From: DATEMK01 sp035275625
GTDB taxonomy: Bacteria; Bacteroidota; Bacteroidia; AKYH767-A; OLB10
Length of the DNA stretch: 14,999 bases
Reading direction: 5' to 3'
Assembly: GCA_035275625.1 (NCBI GenBank)
Contig: DATEMK010000342.1
Span: 1-14,999, forward strand
Of the stretch, positions 1-7,248 are shown one piece after another; the first letter of the stretch is position 1, and each line of letters begins with the position of its first letter. The notes below the pieces were generated by a model that made no database searches, was not told the origin of the DNA, and was given only the letters and a program-made list of their open reading frames with translations. The translations under genes were made by a program, and so were the position numbers.

Positions 1-31
1 AATTTGAAAATATAAAATAAAAAACTCATTG

Positions 32-970
32 TTAAAATCTTGCTAATAAATAATTTTGAAACCAGAACCGGCTTGCAGCGAAGAGTGTTATTACAAATTT
101 TTTGAGTTTGAAGCGTATAAAAGAATAGAATAGCAACCTGGCATAAATGATCCCAATTCCATTTCTCAGGTTTTTCCTTACTTTTTCCGATTTAAAATAT
201 TTCATCATTGTTATGAAAGTCAATAACCTGTTATTTTCCCGGTAAAAATAGGATTTGGTTGAATAGATCCCTCCTTCATGCTGACATTTACTCCCGGTTA
301 TTTTATTAATGTACTTCACCTTGCCGTGACTGCTTATGATGGCTTTAATAAACATATCAGCATTTAAAATTTTATAAAATCCTTCGGGCAATTCATTAAC
401 CGGCAAAGCGTTTTTCCTGAAAACAGTTGTCATGGTAGGAGGAGTAATGCGCACGACAAAAGACTCCTGGGTAAAAACATCGGTCTGATAATTTAATATG
501 GAATCCCGGATAATTTTTCCGGATTTATCAATATGTCTTATATTCGTAAAGCAAAGAGTAAAATCAGGATTATTTTCAAGAAACTCAACCTGCATCTGCA
601 GTTTGTTTTCGTCCGTCCAAAAATCATCGCCATCACACCAGGCAATATATTTTCCGCTTGCTGCCTTAAAATTTTCCAAAAGATTAAACCGGCTGGTTGG
701 TTTCCCATTCACAAAAATTACATCTTTCCTCGAGCGCAAAAACAGCCTGATGATTTTCGGAAACTTATTGGCATAGTCAACGCAGATTTCCCGTGTTCCG
801 TCTGTGGATTCATCTTCGCCTAATATTATTTCAAAAGGAAAATTTGTTTTTTGGTTCAAAACACCTTCAAGACATTGTTTAATGAAATCTTTATGCTGGT
901 AAGTCGTTATGCAAACAGATACCAGCGGCAGGGTTGTATTTTCTAATTTGTCGTTTCCGGTACTGCTCAT
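32..970 (-). CDS. Family 2 glycosyltransferase
   Basis: A 312-residue GT2 (GT-A fold) glycosyltransferase. The N-terminal catalytic domain starts with PLVSVCITTYQHKDFIKQCL (15-34) and continues with ILGEDESTDGT (49-59), the nucleotide-binding acidic cluster, and then WCDGDDFWTD (111-120), where D113-x-D115 coordinates the metal and nucleotide sugar. The F-E-I-I-L-G-E-D-E-S-T-D-G-T pattern is common in Bacteroidota capsule and O-antigen transferases. The C-terminal part (about 265-312) is basic and hydrophobic and probably associates with the membrane. It is the last complete gene before position 1, starting 13 nt after the sulfotransferase stop. It likely adds one residue of the repeat unit in the cytoplasm; donor and acceptor cannot be assigned. 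The 31 bases after its stop hold only AT-rich sequence without a recognisable terminator. Confidence 0.92.
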   Translation of the reverse strand: MSSTGNDKLENTTLPLVSVCITTYQHKDFIKQCLEGVLNQKTNFPFEIILGEDESTDGTREICVDYANKFPKIIRLFLRSRKDVIFVNGKPTSRFNLLENFKAASGKYIAWCDGDDFWTDENKLQMQVEFLENNPDFTLCFTNIRHIDKSGKIIRDSILNYQTDVFTQESFVVRITPPTMTTVFRKNALPVNELPEGFYKILNADMFIKAIISSHGKVKYINKITGSKCQHEGGIYSTKSYFYRENNRLLTFITMMKYFKSEKVRKNLRNGIGIIYARLLFYSFIRFKLKKFVITLFAASRFWFQNYLLARF

Positions 971-983
971 CTAAGGATTATTC

Positions 984-1985
984 TCATTTTTTATAGTTAA
1001 ACCGCTTTAACATTTCTCCCGCAATGGAATTAAAGATTTTTATTTCTTCCGGCTTCAGTTCATTTTTATATTTTCCTGAATTAGCCGGATCTGGTTTTTC
1101 CATTGTTTTCTTTTTCCAGTCAATAAATTCTTCAGGCTCATCATGACCCTTTCTATTATGCAAAAAATAATCAAGCATTTCACCGCTGAAATTTAGTCCA
1201 AGAAACATGCAGATTTTTTTTAACTCATGTTTTGTGTCAGTAACCAGGCTTTCAAATTTTAAAATATGTTTCTGATGAACCGGGAGCAGTTCAAAAAAAG
1301 TTAAAACGTTCTGATTATTAGAGAGCCATTCAATTGCTATTTCATCAATTTTATATGACAATTTTGGTTTATAAACAGAAGACGTTTCTAATTTTTGAAT
1401 GTTCCTGTATGAACAAGCCACATCTCTTCCGTCCCTGATAATTAAAATAAATTGTGCGTCCCTGAAAATGGAAAGAAGCTTATCAATTTTTTGAATATAA
1501 TAATTGTTTTTGTCGCCCCATCTTTTCAACCCCGATTTGTCTTTTAATTGTGCAAACGTCAGGCAAACGACAGCGCACAGATCAGCATAATTTCCCGGTT
1601 TGTAAAAAAGGATATTGTCTTTTAAATTTTTTTTTTTAATATGCCAGGTTTCCATTTTCTTTGATGACAAAATATCGTTAACATATTCATCAACTTTTCC
1701 TTTTTCCGGGATATTCTTTTTGCTCCACCCGGAATACTTTTCATGCCACCATTCAATAAACCCGCATTCAGGAGGAACACAGATCTCAGGATGACTGTTA
1801 AGCATCAACCGTAACAAAGAAGTTCCTGATCGTGGATTTCCAATGACAAAAAAAGGAGTTTTATGAAACTGGTTATATAACAGCCCTGATTTTTTTTTGT
1901 GTATTGAATGGTTTCCGGGATCCAAAAAGGGTTTTATCATTACCCTGCAAAAATAATCAAATAAGTAGTCGTTGACTGAGTGCAT
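984..1985 (-). CDS. Sulfotransferase of the Sulfotransfer_3 type
   Basis: A 333-residue sulfotransferase of a different subfamily from its upstream neighbour. The PAPS phosphosulfate loop is VIGNPRSGTSLLRLML (47-62), with R52 where lysine is usual in the Sulfotransfer_1 group. A P-P-E-C block (71-74) supplies E73, R-W-G-D-K-N (155-160) is the W-x-D-K-x motif of this family, and LIIRDGRDVACSY (181-193) is the 3'-phosphate motif with R184 and S192. The protein lacks a signal peptide or clear membrane helix. It starts 22 nt after the first sulfotransferase stop. Having two unlike sulfotransferases side by side suggests sulfation at two positions or on two residues. The coding strand carries an 11-A run at 1627-1637 (codons about 117-120), a possible slippage site. 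The acceptor is unknown; a carbohydrate is likely from context. Confidence 0.9.
   Translation of the reverse strand: MHSVNDYLFDYFCRVMIKPFLDPGNHSIHKKKSGLLYNQFHKTPFFVIGNPRSGTSLLRLMLNSHPEICVPPECGFIEWWHEKYSGWSKKNIPEKGKVDEYVNDILSSKKMETWHIKKKNLKDNILFYKPGNYADLCAVVCLTFAQLKDKSGLKRWGDKNNYYIQKIDKLLSIFRDAQFILIIRDGRDVACSYRNIQKLETSSVYKPKLSYKIDEIAIEWLSNNQNVLTFFELLPVHQKHILKFESLVTDTKHELKKICMFLGLNFSGEMLDYFLHNRKGHDEPEEFIDWKKKTMEKPDPANSGKYKNELKPEEIKIFNSIAGEMLKRFNYKK
1627..1637. repeat. Homopolymer tract of 11 A (coding strand) inside a sulfotransferase gene
   Basis: Eleven consecutive T on the plus strand read as A11 in the minus-strand gene and encode Lys-Lys-Lys and the start of Asn within the H-I-K-K-K-N-L-K stretch. 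It is the longest single-base run I found in the window; several 8- and 9-base runs also exist because the DNA is AT-rich. A one-base slip would truncate the sulfotransferase before its 3'-phosphate-binding motif. Confidence 0.7.
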
Positions 1986-2007
1986 ATCTGAAAAAAACGC
2001 CTTCTGT

Positions 2008-2892
2008 TTACCATTGCAATGGCTTACCTGTCAATTCGAAAAGCTTTTTATTCCATTCATCATAATATCCGGCAAGTTTTATTTTTATGGATTCATCTAA
2101 CTTTTCGGCATAACGAACATCCTGTTTTTTTACCACAATCTTGTTAATCACATCGTGTGCAGAATTGAAATCAAAATGTTCAACAGATAAAAACTGTTCT
2201 ATTTTATAAAGCAAATTTAGCCTGTCGTCCACCAGCTCTTTAAACCCAAAAATCAGTAATTGATCTTTTGGAAAAAATTTCAGGTATTCGATTAGTTGAA
2301 GATAATAAATCCCTTTTCGTATAAATGATGGCTCCTCTTCGAAAAACTCTTCCGATTGCATTCTTTGCATTTCGTAATCAATACATTCTTTAAATGACGG
2401 GAAACTGCTTCGGTTCTCAAATAAATATTTATATAAAAAAAAACCGCTTTCGCCCGGAGGACTTTTGGATAACATATCCGGAATGGATTTACTTACATAA
2501 AAATTCCGGTACATGTTCCATGCGGAATAAGCGCGGTCAACAGGATTGCGCAATACAAGAATTAATTTAATTCCGGGCTTGTATTTATAAATTCTTTCAG
2601 GGGCAAGTTTGCTGTATAAATAATTCGGGGTAGCTTCATAAAAAAGTTTATTACTGCTGAAAGGGTGTAAAAAATGTTTTTCATACCAGCCGAATCCCCT
2701 GTTAAAATTGGAATCCCTGTTAAAAAAATGCACTTCTTTTAATCTTCCTTTTGCAAGATTGGGATGCACATCCAGGTAATAATGCAATGAACTTGTACCT
2801 GATTTTTGAGCGCCAATTATTAAAAAACCGGGCGCATGGCCGGGTAACAAACTTCTTAAACTTTTTTTAACGAGCCTTTTAACCGACCCCAT
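2008..2892 (-). CDS. PAPS-dependent sulfotransferase (Sulfotransfer_1 / heparan-sulfotransferase-like)
   Basis: A 294-residue sulfotransferase. The 5'-phosphosulfate-binding loop is FLIIGAQKSGTSSL (23-36), with catalytic-type lysine K30. It is followed by the K-E-V-H-F-F block (52-57), where E53 is the candidate base, a W-Y-E-K-H-F block (69-74) and E-A-T-P-N-Y (86-91). The 3'-phosphate-binding motif is VLRNPVDRAYSAW (113-125), with R115 and S123. The R-K-G-I-Y-Y-L-Q-L block in the C-terminal half is the family's third PAPS contact. This order matches heparan-sulfate N-deacetylase/sulfotransferase and NodH-like enzymes, which place sulfate on sugar O or N positions. There is no signal peptide or membrane segment, so it acts in the cytoplasm on nascent glycan. 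The ATG lies 37 nt inside the end of wzx. PAPS synthesis genes are not in the window. Confidence 0.93.
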   Translation of the reverse strand: MGSVKRLVKKSLRSLLPGHAPGFLIIGAQKSGTSSLHYYLDVHPNLAKGRLKEVHFFNRDSNFNRGFGWYEKHFLHPFSSNKLFYEATPNYLYSKLAPERIYKYKPGIKLILVLRNPVDRAYSAWNMYRNFYVSKSIPDMLSKSPPGESGFFLYKYLFENRSSFPSFKECIDYEMQRMQSEEFFEEEPSFIRKGIYYLQLIEYLKFFPKDQLLIFGFKELVDDRLNLLYKIEQFLSVEHFDFNSAHDVINKIVVKKQDVRYAEKLDESIKIKLAGYYDEWNKKLFELTGKPLQW

Positions 2893-4319
2893 GATTGTCT
2901 GCCGTTTTTCGCGACAAAGATAAAGGAATCGGTTTTTAATAAAAAATTTGCTAACAGGTAATAAACTATGTACACCAATGATTTCAGGACTCCCAGGAAT
3001 AAAAAAGATTTTACATCATAGAACAAAAGGCAAATGAGAAAATAGCCCGAAACAAAAATAACCAGGTAGGGAAAAACGGTGTTGAGCTGTTTTTTAAAAG
3101 AAATATTCAGATGACGGGTAACAATAAAATTATTAAACAACCAATTTGCATAAGCTACTCCCACAACGGACCATAAAAATGCCTGGAACCCTAAAAAATA
3201 AGCAAAGAAAAGCATCGGCACCAGAACGAGCCTGCGGACATTGCCATACCAAAAATTTTCTTTTGATTTTCCTTTGGCAAGAAAAGCGCTGACAATTATT
3301 GAGTTTATCGGCAACACAAATGATTTTAAGGCGAGAATCTGAAATATTAACACAGATGGTTCCCATTTTTTTCCAAAAAGTAAAATGATTATATCCCGTC
3401 CCGCAAAAACCATTATGCCGGTAAGCAAAAAAGAAATGAATGCAACAAAATGCAGCAATCTGAAAAGGATTACTTTGTATTGGACATCATCATCCTGCAC
3501 TTTACTTAATATCGGGTAAAAGACTTTAGTGATGCTGGAAGAAGAATACTTAGTGACAAGTGCATTTACTGAATCAGCCCTGCTGTAATAACCAAGAATT
3601 GCCGGAGTAAAAATTTTTCCGACAATGAGTACATCGAGCCGGCTGAAAAACCGGTTGAGCAATTGAGACATGAAACTATAAGAGCTGAATGCTGTTAATT
3701 TTTTTACTTCTTTCCACGAAAATTCAAGTTTCGGATGCCAATCAGAAATTCGCCAGAGTATGAGTACATCCACCAGTGTGGCAATTAAATTCTGAGCAAC
3801 CAACGCATATACTCCCCATTTGTTAAATGCTAAATAAATTCCGATTATTCCACCAATGCATTGAGAAATGACCTGGCGAATGGTGAGTGTTTTAAAATTT
3901 ATGTTACGGGCAAGAATGGTGCGTTGCACAATGTTTAACGAAGAAATAAAAATGGTTAATGAAAGCCACCTGATAATATCTGTTATTTTATTATTGTGAT
4001 AAAATTCACCTATGAAGGGCGCAGCAATCTGAAATAAAAGCACCAGAAAAATACCAAAGCCAATATTGATATAAAAAACAGAAGAATAGGTTAACGAGGT
4101 GTTATTTTTATTTTGGATGAGGGCAGAAGCAAATCCGAAATCGGAAAAAATCTGGAGTAAATTAATGATCACCAAAGCTATTCCGACCAATCCGAACTCG
4201 GTTGGATGTAATATGCGTGCAAGAAAAATTGAAATAATAAACCCGATTCCATGCTGCGAAAAGGTTCCGGCAAGATCCCAGATAATTGCCCGTTGTGCTT
4301 TTCGCTTCAGTTCTGACAT
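2856..4319 (-). CDS. wzx: Wzx-type lipid-linked oligosaccharide flippase (WzxC/TuaB-like)
   Basis: A 487-residue polytopic membrane protein of the MOP flippase superfamily, polysaccharide-synthesis branch. It opens with WDLAGTFSQHGIGFIISIFL (14-33), followed by A-R-I-L-H-P-T-E-F-G-L-V-G, the block that marks WzxC/TuaB-like exporters. Hydrophobic segments recur across the whole length, in keeping with the family's usual 12 to 14 helices, and the length matches WzxC (about 490 residues). It is expected to move undecaprenyl-diphosphate-linked repeat units across the cytoplasmic membrane, so at least part of the glycan uses a Wzx/Wzy-type route. The start follows the heptamer repeat region by a few bases. 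The 3' end overlaps the first sulfotransferase gene by 37 nt, suggesting coupled translation. No polymerase is recognisable beside it. Confidence 0.93.
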   Translation of the reverse strand: MSELKRKAQRAIIWDLAGTFSQHGIGFIISIFLARILHPTEFGLVGIALVIINLLQIFSDFGFASALIQNKNNTSLTYSSVFYINIGFGIFLVLLFQIAAPFIGEFYHNNKITDIIRWLSLTIFISSLNIVQRTILARNINFKTLTIRQVISQCIGGIIGIYLAFNKWGVYALVAQNLIATLVDVLILWRISDWHPKLEFSWKEVKKLTAFSSYSFMSQLLNRFFSRLDVLIVGKIFTPAILGYYSRADSVNALVTKYSSSSITKVFYPILSKVQDDDVQYKVILFRLLHFVAFISFLLTGIMVFAGRDIIILLFGKKWEPSVLIFQILALKSFVLPINSIIVSAFLAKGKSKENFWYGNVRRLVLVPMLFFAYFLGFQAFLWSVVGVAYANWLFNNFIVTRHLNISFKKQLNTVFPYLVIFVSGYFLICLLFYDVKSFLFLGVLKSLVYIVYYLLANFLLKTDSFIFVAKNGRQSWGRLKGSLKKV

Positions 4320-4324
4320 GAATA

Positions 4325-4403
4325 GGTTTAAGGTTTAAGGTTAAGGTTTAAGATTTAAAGTTCTTAGACGTGTCAGCTAACCTTAAACCTTATACCTTAA
4401 ACC
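4325..4403. repeat. Heptamer (GGTTTAA) repeat arranged as a long imperfect inverted repeat
   Basis: Positions 4325-4351 contain tandem copies of GGTTTAA (4325-4331, 4332-4338, a 6-base variant at 4339-4344, and 4345-4351), followed by a degenerate copy. Positions 4379-4403 contain the same unit in reverse orientation. The arms 4325-4348 and 4379-4403 can pair over about 23 bp with one mismatch (4335/4393) and one bulged base (4385), enclosing a loop of about 30 bases. The repeat fills the 77-nt gap between the VioA-like aminotransferase and the flippase, and its right arm includes the last sense codon and stop of the aminotransferase. It could form an mRNA hairpin that attenuates or protects the transcript. 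There is no U-run after it that would suggest a Rho-independent terminator. Function is unknown. Confidence 0.8.
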
Positions 4404-5554
4404 AACAATGATTTTATCTTTTCAATTATAAATTCGAACCGGCCGGCATCAAGATCGGGGAATATCGGCAGGCATAATACTTCTTCCGTTATTTTTTCTG
4501 CTACAGGCAACCTTCCGGGCAATGCAGACTCTAATCCCCGGTATGCAGGAAACTGGCTGATCAACGGATAAAAATATCTTCTTGTGTAAATATTATATTT
4601 TTTTAATTCCGTATAAACCTCATCCCTGCTTCTTCCAAATTTGTTTTTATCAATAAGGATAGGAAAATAGGAATAACAATGTTTTACTCCCTTCATATCT
4701 TCGAATACTTTAATGCCCGGCATATTTCTTAATTGTTCCCGGTACTGACGGACTATTTCTTTTCTTTTTGCAACCAGCTGATCCACGTATTTTAACTGCA
4801 GCAAACCAAAAGCAGATTGAACTTCATTCATCTTTGCATTAATACCCGGGGCAATTACAGTGGTTTCTCCTGCAAAACCAAAATTTTTAAGAAGATCAAT
4901 TCTTTTTTTCATCGCGGCATCTCCGCAAACAATAGCGCCACCCTCAAAGGTATTGTAAACTTTGGTGGCATGAAAGCTCATTACTGACAAGTCTCCGAAA
5001 TTTACGACAGCCTCATCGTTGACAGTTACTCCGAAAGTATGGCAGGCATCATAAATAACTTTCAGTCCGTAAGTATCTGCTATATTTTTTATACTCTTCA
5101 CATCACAGGGATTTCCATATACATGTACCGGAAGAATAGCTGTGGTTTTTGGTGTTATTGCCGCTTCAATTTTATCGGGATCAAGATTAAAATTTTCGGG
5201 ATCAATATCTGTAAACACAGGTTTTATATTATTCCACCAAAGGGCATGAGTGGTGGCAACAAAGCTAAAAGGCGAGGTGATGACTTCTCCTGTTATTCTC
5301 AGCGCCTGCAAAGCGGTGACTAAAGCAAGCGTTCCATTTGAAAAAAGTGAAATGAATTTTACGCCAAGATAATCACACAATTCCTTTTCAAGCTGCTGGT
5401 GAAACTGGCCATTATTAGTGAGCATCTTATTTTCCCAGATTACTTCAAGGTATTTAATAAACTCAGCCAATGGCGGCATAGCCGGTTGCGTTACAAAAAG
5501 CGGTTTGTCCAATTTTATTGAGTTGATGTATTGAGGATTATCTTTAGATTCCAT
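4397..5554 (-). CDS. DegT-family sugar aminotransferase, VioA-like
   Basis: A DegT/DnrJ/EryC1/StrS aminotransferase of 385 residues from the ATG at 5554. An in-frame TTG at 5593 would add 13 basic residues. I prefer the ATG because homology-like sequence begins after it and its upstream is an A-rich leader typical of the neighbours. Landmarks are VTQPAMPPL (21-29), NGTLALVTAL (73-82), LPVHVYGNPCDV (141-152), the PLP aspartate D169 in IYDACH, and the Schiff-base lysine K198 in SFHATKVYNTFEGGA. The F-H-A-T-K-V-Y-N-T-F-E-G-G block resembles VioA, which makes dTDP-4-amino-4,6-dideoxyglucose (Qui4N), and is clearly different from the WecE-type paralog encoded at 7249-8379. Its last two codons (GTT TAA) lie inside the heptamer repeat at 4325-4403. 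The family is certain; VioA specificity is tentative, and 3-amino sugar synthesis is possible. Confidence 0.9.
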   Translation of the reverse strand: MESKDNPQYINSIKLDKPLFVTQPAMPPLAEFIKYLEVIWENKMLTNNGQFHQQLEKELCDYLGVKFISLFSNGTLALVTALQALRITGEVITSPFSFVATTHALWWNNIKPVFTDIDPENFNLDPDKIEAAITPKTTAILPVHVYGNPCDVKSIKNIADTYGLKVIYDACHTFGVTVNDEAVVNFGDLSVMSFHATKVYNTFEGGAIVCGDAAMKKRIDLLKNFGFAGETTVIAPGINAKMNEVQSAFGLLQLKYVDQLVAKRKEIVRQYREQLRNMPGIKVFEDMKGVKHCYSYFPILIDKNKFGRSRDEVYTELKKYNIYTRRYFYPLISQFPAYRGLESALPGRLPVAEKITEEVLCLPIFPDLDAGRFEFIIEKIKSLLV

Positions 5555-5600
5555 TTTAATAAATTTTCTGATTTTTTTTCTTTGGTTAGCCAATTCCCGG

Positions 5601-7205
5601 CTATGTAATAACCTTGTAAATTTTAATTTTTCCCTGGAGTTCCATTTGCTGCTTCGGATGAGCTTTCCCTGGTTTTTTCTGTTTGAAATAATAATCTGAT
5701 TTAATTTCTTTGATCAATTGGCAATTTTTATCAAGAAATGCAAACATATCATCCATCCATTCCTTTTTCCGTGTCTTATTCATTTTCTGAACAAAATACT
5801 CATCAATAATAACATAATTTGCATTAACTTTCCTTACTGATTCTTCATAAGACTGATCCCGCTTGCCAATGGATGGGCTCAGTCCTGAATTAGAATAAAA
5901 TATACGGTCACTAAAACAGCCGTAAAAAATTCCGTTTCCAATAACAATTGCTTTATTATCAGTGATTGTTTTTTTTGCTTCATCAGTAATCCGCTCATAT
6001 TCTCTTGTATATTTCATTTCCCTGGAAAGTCCTCTGAAACCTGAAAGGAAGAAAATACACAAACTCCCGCCAAGAAACAGCGTTAATTTTATTTTTGATT
6101 CTTTAAATACAAATTCATGGATAGCTGAAGCAATTAAAATGGAGCATAATGGAAAATAAATAATATGATAATGTCCATTACTTCCCGAAAGTAAAATAAG
6201 GATGATGAGCGGTGCAATAATTCCTAAACCCAAAATTTTCAAATTATGATTTGCAAAAAATATTTTTCTTCTTTTAAACAAAAAATAAAATGAAATACAC
6301 GAAAACAAAAAGAAAAAAAGAGAAACCGGTTTTGCGAATTCATTATATCCGGCAAATTTGTTATAAAAAATCACCGGGAATAATAAAATAATTTTTAGTC
6401 CTAATCTGAGAACCGGGGGACCCTGCACGCGCAGGAAATCGCCTCCGCCTTCCATCATAGATTGGTGTACGGGTGCATTCATCAGATAATTAAAATAATA
6501 GGCTCCACCAAGCAGGGTTAATCCAAAAATAAATGTGTTAAGAGAAAATATTTTTTTATACTCACTTACAAGATAAACAAATCCCAAAGTAACAGGAATC
6601 ACAATGGCATTAGGGTGGATAGTAAACGCAGCGAACCATCCATAAATTCCCGAAAAGAATAAGCAGGTTATCTTTTTCCATCCATCTTCTGTTTTAAGTA
6701 TACTATTGAAAACTAATAGCCCTGCTAAAAATGCTGCCGTAATCATCATTTCAGGACGTTGTGTATGTAATTGACTGAAGAACTCCGGAGTAATAATAAG
6801 CAATGCAGCTGAAAGCAACGAAGTATTTTTATTCAAACCGGCCTTTAACGCTAACTTATAAGTAAGAAAGCAAACAAGCAGGCTCCAGGCAAAGGATGTC
6901 AGCCTGAATGCATATACATCCTCTATGGGCAGCAGTCCTATGAAAAATGCCTGCGATCCGGTTTTAATTAAACCCAAAAATCTGCTGGCAATTGTTATAT
7001 TATACAGGGAGGCCATCATTGGTGAAATCTCGTCCGGAAACATAGGATCTCCGAGACGATGATATTTTAATAGAAAATGTGCACGCGAAATTTCCCAGAA
7101 ATCGTCAGGCCTTATATGGGGAATATGCGGAAAAAATAATCCGTAAATAATATAAATACTGAATACGAGACCGCAAAAGATAAAAAGAAGTTTACCATTT
7201 TTCAT
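5601..7205 (-). CDS. GT-C fold integral membrane glycosyltransferase (GT39/PMT_2-like)
   Basis: A 534-residue polytopic membrane protein with about eleven or twelve hydrophobic segments between residues 5 and 390, followed by a soluble tail of about 140 residues. The first loop carries RPDDFWE (32-38) with the paired acidic residues D34/D35 expected for the catalytic site of GT-C enzymes. An H-T-Q-R-P-E motif (147-152) and an H-P-N motif (197-199) follow, as in protein-O-mannosyltransferase and ArnT relatives. Such enzymes use polyprenyl-phosphate sugars at the outer membrane-facing side of the cytoplasmic membrane. The GtrB-like enzyme at 13212-14156 could make that donor. The protein could alternatively act as an oligosaccharide polymerase, because no clear Wzy is present nearby; the acidic pair favours a glycosyltransferase. 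The next gene follows within 7 or 46 nt, depending on its start. Confidence 0.85.
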   Translation of the reverse strand: MKNGKLLFIFCGLVFSIYIIYGLFFPHIPHIRPDDFWEISRAHFLLKYHRLGDPMFPDEISPMMASLYNITIASRFLGLIKTGSQAFFIGLLPIEDVYAFRLTSFAWSLLVCFLTYKLALKAGLNKNTSLLSAALLIITPEFFSQLHTQRPEMMITAAFLAGLLVFNSILKTEDGWKKITCLFFSGIYGWFAAFTIHPNAIVIPVTLGFVYLVSEYKKIFSLNTFIFGLTLLGGAYYFNYLMNAPVHQSMMEGGGDFLRVQGPPVLRLGLKIILLFPVIFYNKFAGYNEFAKPVSLFFFLFSCISFYFLFKRRKIFFANHNLKILGLGIIAPLIILILLSGSNGHYHIIYFPLCSILIASAIHEFVFKESKIKLTLFLGGSLCIFFLSGFRGLSREMKYTREYERITDEAKKTITDNKAIVIGNGIFYGCFSDRIFYSNSGLSPSIGKRDQSYEESVRKVNANYVIIDEYFVQKMNKTRKKEWMDDMFAFLDKNCQLIKEIKSDYYFKQKKPGKAHPKQQMELQGKIKIYKVIT

Positions 7206-7248
7206 TACTGTTGCATGTTAGACCCGGAACCCAGACAAGAGCTTCTTT

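Noticed and set aside
3133..3366. Minus-strand open frame of 77 codons
   Set aside because: It is nested in the flippase gene in another frame, with no start context or motif.
4325..4403. CRISPR array or telomere-like end
   Set aside because: The unit is only 7 bases with no spacers, there are few copies, and it lies inside an operon with coding sequence on both sides.
4320..4403. Rho-independent terminator
   Set aside because: The stem is AT-rich and long with a loop of about 30 bases and no following U-run in the transcription direction; the downstream gene starts within a few bases.
5555..5593. N-terminal extension of the VioA-like aminotransferase from a TTG start
   Set aside because: The 13 added residues are basic and unlike the family start, and an ATG follows at 5554 with an A-rich leader; kept only as an alternative.
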